Assembly (NCBI RefSeq): GCF_963678195.1
Contig: NZ_OY782759.1
Span: forward strand, 558,001 to 622,000
DNA from: an uncultured Hyphomonas sp.
GTDB taxonomy: Bacteria > Pseudomonadota > Alphaproteobacteria > Caulobacterales > Hyphomonadaceae
Direction: 5' to 3'
Length of the DNA: 64,000 nt
Shown: piece after piece, positions 58,993 through 64,000 of the stretch
Layout: each line of letters begins with the position of its first letter
Numbering within the stretch: position 1 is the stretch's first letter
The notes under the pieces: model-generated
Told to the model about the DNA's origin: nothing
The model's input: the letters and a program-made list of their open reading frames with translations, nothing else
Database searches by the model: none
Made by a program: the position numbers and the translations under genes

Positions 58993-59466
58993 ATGAAATC
59001 CTTGTTCGCCGCCGCTGCCATCGCCCTTCTGCCGCTTGCGGCATGTGCCACGCAGGATGGCGCGCCGATCTCGGCCATCAATGCGCAGAGCGATGCTGAA
59101 ACCGCAGCGATCACGGCGCTGCTGGAGGCGCAGGATGCGGCGTGGAACCGGGGCGACATTGACGCCTTCATGGAAGGCTACTGGAAGTCGCCTGAGCTGC
59201 GCTTTGCGTCCGGCGGCAAGGTGACGCGTGGCTGGGACGAAACCAATGCCCGCTACCACAACACCTATGGCGGCCCGGAGACGATGGGCACGCTGGTGAC
59301 CGACGACTATGAAATCGTACTGCTGGGCCCCGATGCCGCCGTCGCGCATGGCCGGTGGAAGCTGGAAGGCCGCGAAGGGACGCCCTGGGGGCTCTATACG
59401 CTGATCCTGCGCAAGATGGGCGGCGAGTGGAAGATCGTCTCGGATACGACCACGTCGGCTGGCTGA
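58993..59466 (+). CDS. SnoaL/DUF4440-like lipoprotein
   Basis: The 157-residue protein starts MKSLFAAAAIALLPLAACATQ, a lipoprotein signal (LAAC, Cys19). The rest is an NTF2-like fold of the DUF4440 / SnoaL type: ITALLEAQDAAWNRGDIDAFMEGYWKSPELRFASGGKVTRGWDET, then GPDAAVAHGRWKL and WGLYTLILRKMGGEWKIVSDTTT. Such proteins may bind small hydrophobic ligands, but most have no known function. It would sit on the periplasmic side of a membrane. Confidence 0.8.
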   Translation: MKSLFAAAAIALLPLAACATQDGAPISAINAQSDAETAAITALLEAQDAAWNRGDIDAFMEGYWKSPELRFASGGKVTRGWDETNARYHNTYGGPETMGTLVTDDYEIVLLGPDAAVAHGRWKLEGREGTPWGLYTLILRKMGGEWKIVSDTTTSAG

Positions 59467-59576
59467 GGTCTTCGGTCTGCCATGAAATGACCTTATGCCT
59501 CCGGCTTGGCATGCCCGCGCTTTGACGGCAAAAAGCGATCAGTGGCCCCGTGCGGTCGCAGGATCAGGGGACCGGC

Positions 59577-60470
59577 ATGAAGCGAGCGACACTCGACCAG
59601 GAGACGGCGAATTTCGCCCTGGAACGCTCGATTGAGCGGCCCTGGTTCCGGAGCTTCATCACCGGCCTCATCATCTTCAATGCGGTGATCCTGGGTATCC
59701 TGACCTATCGGCATTCCCTGCCGGCGGAATTGGTTCTGACACTGGAGATCATGGACCATGGGATCACCTATGTGTTCGCAGTGGAGATCCTGCTGAAACT
59801 GGTGGTCTACCGGTTCCAGTTCTTCCGGCGCGGCTGGAACTGGTTCGACTTCATCGTCGTTGGCATTTCGCTGATTCCAGGGGGCGGGGCGTTCAGCGTC
59901 CTTCGGGCCTTGCGCGTCCTGCGGGTGCTGCGCCTCCTGCATGTTGTGCCGGTGATGCGCCGGATTACCGAGGCACTGCTGAAAGCCCTGCCGGGCATGG
60001 GTGCCATCGTCGCCGTGCTGGCGCTGGTGACCTATGTCGCGGCCGTGATGGCGACCAATATGTTCGGCAATACGGAAACCGAGGAAGTGCGCCAGCTCTT
60101 TGGCGACCTGCCGAGCTCGGCCCTGTCGCTGTTCCAGGTCATGACCATGGATGGCTGGCGGTTCGAAGTGATGCAGAAAGTCATCGATGACGGCCATCCG
60201 ATGGCGTGGGTGTTCTTCCTGATTTTCATCTTCGTGGCGAGCTTTGCCATCCTCAACCTGTTCATCGCGCTGGTCGTGGATTCACTGGCGGCAGAGCAGA
60301 AAACCCTTCTGGAAGAAGGGCTTGAGGATCTGGAGGAGGAGTTCGAGGAAGAGCGCGAAGAGGCCGACGATGCCCGTCATGAGATTCTGGCCGTTCTGAA
60401 GCAGTTGCAACAGGAGATGGCCGAGCTTAAAGCCGCCGTGGCGGCCCGCGACAGGCCGCCGGAGACCTGA
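59577..60470 (+). CDS. Bacterial voltage-gated cation channel (NaChBac/BacNav-like)
   Basis: The 297-residue protein is a single-domain six-helix ion channel. S4 carries four arginines at three-residue spacing in VLRALRVLRVLRLLHVVP. The pore reads FQVMTMDGW (Thr190-Trp194), in the place of FQVMTLESW in known bacterial sodium channels, so the key Glu is Asp192 and the Ser is Gly193. The C-terminal tail is a long, highly acidic coiled coil (EEGLEDLEEEFEEEREEADDARHEI and on), as in tetrameric BacNav channels. ATG 59577 follows AGGGG. An in-frame TTG at 59550 would add nine residues. Ion preference may differ from the sodium type. Confidence 0.88.
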   Translation: MKRATLDQETANFALERSIERPWFRSFITGLIIFNAVILGILTYRHSLPAELVLTLEIMDHGITYVFAVEILLKLVVYRFQFFRRGWNWFDFIVVGISLIPGGGAFSVLRALRVLRVLRLLHVVPVMRRITEALLKALPGMGAIVAVLALVTYVAAVMATNMFGNTETEEVRQLFGDLPSSALSLFQVMTMDGWRFEVMQKVIDDGHPMAWVFFLIFIFVASFAILNLFIALVVDSLAAEQKTLLEEGLEDLEEEFEEEREEADDARHEILAVLKQLQQEMAELKAAVAARDRPPET

Positions 60471-60547
60471 CTCATTAAGCCCGCTTCACAGAACTGTCAG
60501 CAACCCGGCCTCCCAAGATCTGAAAATCCTGCTATAAGGCGCCAACG

Positions 60548-61264
60548 ATGAGCCTGTGGACGCGACTTCTTGAGGGCGGCAGACGCCTTTTTGATCCCGA
60601 CATCACGCATGACGACGAGCCTCGCGAGCCGGGGGAGGTTCCGTGCGCGCCGGACCCGAACGATGTGGGCTTTACTGCAGCGGTTGTTGGCCTCGGCGCC
60701 AAGCTGGCCAAGGCGGACGGCACCGTTTCCGACAAGGAAATCATGGTCTTCTCCCGTGTCTTCCGCGCCCCGCCGGAAGAGGCTGACAATGTGCGCCGCG
60801 TGTTCAATCTCGCCCGCCAGACGGTGCGGGGCTATGAAGGCTATGCGCGCCGGATCGGCCGGCGCTATCACGACCGGCCCTGCCTGCTGGAAGGCGTGAT
60901 GGACGGCCTGTTCCAGATCGCGGGCGCTGATGGCGTCATTACACAGGACGAGCTGATCTATCTGCAGAATGTGTCGGAGGCGTTCGGCTTCAGCGAAGCC
61001 ACCTTCCGCCGGATCAAGGCCGCCCATATGGGCCCTGACCGGAACGATCCCTATCACGTGCTGGGCGTGGCGCATGACGCCGACTTTGGTGTCATTCGCG
61101 CGGCCTATCGCCGGCTGATGGCGGATCACCATCCAGACCGAGTGATCCAGATGGGCGCGCCGCGCGAATTCGAAGACGCCGCCCACGCCAAAGCTGCCGC
61201 GATTACAGCCGCTTATGCCCAGATCCGCACCGAGCGGGGCCTGCTGATCCGGCAGGACTCCTGA
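60548..61264 (+). CDS. TerB-DnaJ (DjlA-like) co-chaperone
   Basis: The 238-residue protein has a TerB-like helical domain (about residues 35-160, with GLGAKLAKADGTVSDKEI and FQIAGADGVITQDELIYLQ) and a C-terminal J domain: PYHVLGVAHDADFGVIRAAYRRLMADHHPDRV, including the HPD motif. This is the DjlA layout, but the N-terminal membrane helix of enteric DjlA is missing, so it should be cytosolic. It is expected to stimulate DnaK. Confidence 0.87.
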   Translation: MSLWTRLLEGGRRLFDPDITHDDEPREPGEVPCAPDPNDVGFTAAVVGLGAKLAKADGTVSDKEIMVFSRVFRAPPEEADNVRRVFNLARQTVRGYEGYARRIGRRYHDRPCLLEGVMDGLFQIAGADGVITQDELIYLQNVSEAFGFSEATFRRIKAAHMGPDRNDPYHVLGVAHDADFGVIRAAYRRLMADHHPDRVIQMGAPREFEDAAHAKAAAITAAYAQIRTERGLLIRQDS

Positions 61265-61352
61265 GCGAAACATAAGTTTCTGTAAGGTGCCGCCTGCGCC
61301 GCGTTGACGGGGGGCCATGATGCCGCCATGTTGATCAGGCAAAGGAATTGCC

Positions 61353-61631
61353 ATGACTCAGACAGCCCCGCATCCCGCCGGATTTGATTTCGCCGCCACC
61401 CTTCGCGCTGGCTTTGCCCTGTTTCTTCAGGTGATGATCGGGATGATGCTGGTCCTGACCGCCGGGATCGTTGCCGTGATGACCGCCATCGCAGGCGTGC
61501 TGATCGGAACTGCGGCGCTGGTGATGCGCTTTGCCGGCGGACGCCGCACACGCCGCCAGGCGGAAGGTGCCGGCCATGAGACCGTAACACTGGAAGCCCG
61601 CCGCACACCGCGCGGCTGGACGGTTGAATAA
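61353..61631 (+). CDS. Small membrane protein of unknown function
   Basis: The 92-residue protein has one or two membrane segments (LFLQVMIGMMLVLTAGIVAVMTAIAGVLIGTAALVM) and a basic, Arg-rich tail (GGRRTRRQAEG). The start ATG follows AAAGGAATTGCC. It is followed by a good terminator, so it seems to be a single-gene unit. I do not recognise a family. Confidence 0.55.
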   Translation: MTQTAPHPAGFDFAATLRAGFALFLQVMIGMMLVLTAGIVAVMTAIAGVLIGTAALVMRFAGGRRTRRQAEGAGHETVTLEARRTPRGWTVE

Positions 61632-61686
61632 GTCCGCTTCCGGACCCTCAACAACACCCTCTAAAGACCATCTATACACCCTCTAT

Positions 61687-61720
61687 ACGGCCCGTTTCAC
61701 GCGGGCCGTTTGCTTTTCTT
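61687..61720 (+). terminator. Intrinsic terminator after the small membrane protein gene
   Basis: ACGGCCCG (61687-61694) and CGGGCCGT (61702-61709) form an 8-bp stem with a 7-base loop, followed by TTGCTTTTCTT. This is a classical rho-independent terminator. Confidence 0.75.
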
Positions 61721-61730
61721 CGCATGTCAC

Positions 61731-61759
61731 TTGACGCGAGTTCGCTACAAATGTAGTGA
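61731..61759 (+). promoter_or_regulatory. Putative sigma-70 promoter of the blaI-like operon
   Basis: TTGACG (61731-61736) and TAGTGA (61754-61759) are spaced by 17 bases, 40 bp before the repressor start. The -10 element is a weak match. It overlaps the palindromic operator, so bound repressor would block RNA polymerase. Confidence 0.45.
61745..61756. promoter_or_regulatory. BlaI/CopY-type operator
   Basis: CTACA-AA-TGTAG is a palindrome with the TACA...TGTA core used by BlaI/MecI/CopY repressors. It lies in the spacer and -10 region of the probable promoter, 42 bp before the repressor gene, which suggests self-repression. Confidence 0.6.
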
Positions 61760-61798
61760 GTCGGTGACCTTGATAGTGATCCCGGCACAGGTGAAGCC

Positions 61799-62185
61799 AT
61801 GTCCCAGCCCAATTCCTCCGAACTTATCGTGTTGAAGCATCTCTGGTCCGCCGGGCCGCAAAGTGCGCGCGAAGTGCATCAGGCCGTCGGCCCGGCGCAG
61901 GGATGGAAGCCGTCCACCACGCGCACCGTGATCGCCCGGATGGAAGAGAAGGGGTGGGTGGACCGCAAGGACATGCATGGCATGGCCGTCTTTTCCGCCG
62001 TGCTGGACCGGACCGCCACGCTGGGCGGGCTCGTCCGCCACCTTGCCAGACAGGTCCTCGACATGGACGGGCCGATCCCGGCGGCGCTGTTTGCCGAAAG
62101 CCCGCACCTGTCCGATGCCGAGCTCGACGAGCTGGACGCCATCATCAATGCCGCCGAGGATGAGACGAAAGGGGGCAAGTCATGA
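61799..62185 (+). CDS. BlaI/MecI/CopY-family transcriptional repressor
   Basis: The 128-residue protein is a BlaI-type winged-helix repressor: ELIVLKHLWSAGPQSAREVHQAV, then WKPSTTRTVIARMEEKGWVDRKD, with a C-terminal dimer region of helices (LDDAE-like LSDAELDELDAIINAAEDE). Such repressors are inactivated by cleavage after an M56 protease of the BlaR1 class senses a signal. The next gene encodes that type of protease and overlaps this one by ATGA. A palindromic operator lies just upstream. Confidence 0.9.
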   Translation: MSQPNSSELIVLKHLWSAGPQSAREVHQAVGPAQGWKPSTTRTVIARMEEKGWVDRKDMHGMAVFSAVLDRTATLGGLVRHLARQVLDMDGPIPAALFAESPHLSDAELDELDAIINAAEDETKGGKS

Positions 62186-64000
62186 GCCCGCTGGGTCTGG
62201 TCCTTCTCGTTCTTGGCTGGAGCGCGGCTGTCTGGGCCGGTGCCAGCCTGATCTGCCGGAAACAGCCTTCGCCGAAAGTTGCGCAGGCGATCTGGCGCGG
62301 CGCGGCGCTTGCGTTGCTAGCGCCCTTTGCTGCGGCTCTGGTCGTGCCGGGCTTCTCCGTAGAGGTCGACGTTCCGCTGGGCGAGCTGCCCTTGCTGGAG
62401 CCGGTCATGATCACCCCGCAGGATGGCGTTGCCATGCCCGCGCCCGCCGCCGGGGTCAAACTGCCGGACATTGGCACGCTGATTATCTGGACTGTTGTCG
62501 CAGGCTGGGGCGTACGCCTCCTGCTCTGGGGGATCAGCCAGCTCCGTCTGCAGCGGCTGAAGGCGCGCGCCATGCGCACACACCGTCCGATCGGCCATTG
62601 GGCGGAAGCCGTCGGCCTCGCCCGCACGCCGCGCGTGTTTGTCATTCCGCGCGGCGCCCCATTCCTGGCCGGTATCCTGAAACGCGCCATCTATGTGCCC
62701 GCCGCCCTGATCCGCGGGGGAGGGGCGAGCGAAGTGGTCGTCCACGAACTGGTTCACCTGAAACGCGGGGACCTGATCGCCAGACCCCTGGAACGGATCG
62801 TGGCGGACCTTTTCTGGTTGTCCCCCTTTGCCTGGTGGATTCGCGGGCAGCTCGACTTCTGGCGCGAAGCGGTTGTCGATGAAGAGACCGTCGAATTGAC
62901 AGGCGACCCGATCGCCTATGCCCGGACCCTGACGTCTGCTGCGCGCATCTCGCGCGATGAGGCGGTGCTGCCTGTGGCGGCATTCATCCTCCGGAAGAAA
63001 GGAACCCTGAAGATGCGTCTCAACGAATTGCTGACAGAAAAACCCCGCCCGCGCCGCATGGGGCTGGTGCTCGCCGCCGCCCTGATGTGCGCCGCCCCGC
63101 TGGCCGTTGCGCAGGGCATGCTGATCAAGGGGGCCGCTGCCGTGCCCGGCGAAACCCTGTTCTACAGCCACGCCGTTCTGGACAAGGCCACGCTGACCAG
63201 CGCGTTCGGGGAAAGGGTCGACCCGTTTACCAAGAAGACTGCCACACACCGCGGGGTAGACCTTGCTGCCGCACGCGGCACGCCGGCTTACGCGCCTGCC
63301 GACGGAACAGTCATCTTCGCAGGTCAAAAGGCGGGCTATGGCAATGTCGTTGAATTGATGGTCGGCAACGACACGGTGCTGCGTTTCGGCCAGCTGGATA
63401 CGCTGTCGGTGGAACAAGGCCAGTTGTTGAAAGCCGGTGATGAAATTGGCGGGGTTGGTACTTCCGGGCGCTCCACCGGACCTCATCTCCACCTCGAAGT
63501 CTGGCGTGATGGTGAGCTAACTGATCCGCAAACGGAAGAGGGGCTCGTCCTGGCGGACAGCCTGTTCATCATGTCGAGTTCGGGAGCAAAAGCGCCAGCG
63601 GCACCGGTTGCGGCTCTGTCGCCGGAGCGCCCGGAAGCGTGCGTCAAGGCAGCGCTATGGTCCCCCAAGGGCGCGGGTCATGCGGATTGGTTGGCGCGGC
63701 GGGAAGCGGGGCGTGAGGCGAACCGTCAGGCCGGGGTGGTTTTCGATACGGGCTCCATGCCCTATGCCGTGTCGCCGCCTGCGCCCTATTATCCGGCAGA
63801 GGCTGTCGAGAAGGGCTTGAGCGGATCTTGCGAAGTCCTGTTCGATCTGGGACCGGACGGCATACCGAAAAACATGGCGGCGGTCTGTTCCGACCCGGTC
63901 TTCGAAGACTCTGCAGCTGAACTGAGAGGCGCCCGTTTTGCACCCATCAACGGCCCGGACGGAAAACCCGCAGAGGTGACGGGACTGACCTATCCTATCG
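62182..64000 (+). CDS. M56 (BlaR1-type) metalloprotease fused to M23 endopeptidase and TonB-like domain (3' end beyond window)
   Basis: The frame is open from the ATG at 62182 to the window end (606 codons), so it is partial. Residues 1-180 hold about three membrane helices. The M56 zinc motif HELVH is at residues 188-192, with a downstream EAVVDEETV. After a fourth helix near residue 300 comes an M23 (LytM) domain with complete ligands: His356 and Asp360 in HRGVD and His435/His437 in PHLHLEV. From about residue 530 the sequence YPAEAVEKGLSGSCEVLFDLGPDG begins a TonB C-terminal-type domain. BlaR1 relatives normally carry a penicillin-binding sensor domain instead. It is coupled to the BlaI-type repressor (ATGA). 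Confidence 0.85.
   Translation, partial: MSPLGLVLLVLGWSAAVWAGASLICRKQPSPKVAQAIWRGAALALLAPFAAALVVPGFSVEVDVPLGELPLLEPVMITPQDGVAMPAPAAGVKLPDIGTLIIWTVVAGWGVRLLLWGISQLRLQRLKARAMRTHRPIGHWAEAVGLARTPRVFVIPRGAPFLAGILKRAIYVPAALIRGGGASEVVVHELVHLKRGDLIARPLERIVADLFWLSPFAWWIRGQLDFWREAVVDEETVELTGDPIAYARTLTSAARISRDEAVLPVAAFILRKKGTLKMRLNELLTEKPRPRRMGLVLAAALMCAAPLAVAQGMLIKGAAAVPGETLFYSHAVLDKATLTSAFGERVDPFTKKTATHRGVDLAAARGTPAYAPADGTVIFAGQKAGYGNVVELMVGNDTVLRFGQLDTLSVEQGQLLKAGDEIGGVGTSGRSTGPHLHLEVWRDGELTDPQTEEGLVLADSLFIMSSSGAKAPAAPVAALSPERPEACVKAALWSPKGAGHADWLARREAGREANRQAGVVFDTGSMPYAVSPPAPYYPAEAVEKGLSGSCEVLFDLGPDGIPKNMAAVCSDPVFEDSAAELRGARFAPINGPDGKPAEVTGLTYPI

Overview
The window is a contiguous piece of a GC-rich alphaproteobacterial chromosome. 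The flagellar set is of the Caulobacter type: FlaF and FlbT follow the flagellin gene, a DUF1217 protein and MotE are present, and intergenic regions repeatedly carry TTAACC / TTAACCAT half-sites resembling CtrA boxes. An exact match to the alphaproteobacterial general-stress (EcfG) promoter consensus lies before the trehalose genes. Together these suggest a dimorphic or stalked lineage (Hyphomonadaceae / Maricaulales / Caulobacterales). This placement is an inference from gene content, not from a marker gene.

Layout. (1) 217-5045: a four-gene surface-sugar operon (pyruvyl transferase, GT4 glycosyltransferase, nucleotidyltransferase-HAD fusion, AGE epimerase). (2) 5065-9135: trehalose operon otsA-otsB-GH15 behind an EcfG-type promoter. 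(3) 9262-13218: circularly permuted ATP-grasp, alpha-E, transglutaminase and Anbu proteasome-like protease. It converges on (4) 13215-16229: glutamate-ligase-like ATP-grasp, 7TM inactive-transglutaminase protein and retropepsin-like protease. (5) 16392-19475: an overlapping operon of a Tat-type PLP protein, a Tat-type FAD lactone-oxidase-like enzyme and a cytochrome c.

(6) 19578-51540: about 32 kb of flagellar genes in at least eight transcription units. They encode the MS ring and switch (fliF, fliG, fliN, a divergent FliM-like protein), export gate and ATPase (fliP, fliQ, fliR, flhA, flhB, fliI, candidate FliH and FliJ), rod, hook and rings (flgBC, fliE, flgFGAH, flgI, flgE, flgKL, flgD, fliK, flgJ), stators (motA, motB, motE, two FliL-type proteins) and the filament (flagellin, flaF, flbT). 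A 582-residue secreted protein of unknown function sits between motA and flgF.

(7) 51586-64000: dusA, a comM-like gene, an AT-richer methyltransferase gene that looks inserted, a sensor-less hybrid histidine kinase overlapping an AmpG-type permease, a frameshifted hdeD-like gene, a lipoprotein, a bacterial voltage-gated cation channel with an unusual filter, a TerB-DnaJ protein, a small membrane protein, and a BlaI-type repressor with its own operator. The repressor is translationally coupled to an M56 (BlaR1-type) metalloprotease fused to an M23 peptidoglycan-endopeptidase domain and a TonB-like C-terminal domain. That last gene runs off the window and is the most unusual architecture seen here. 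No tRNA, rRNA, insertion sequence or CRISPR array was recognised.
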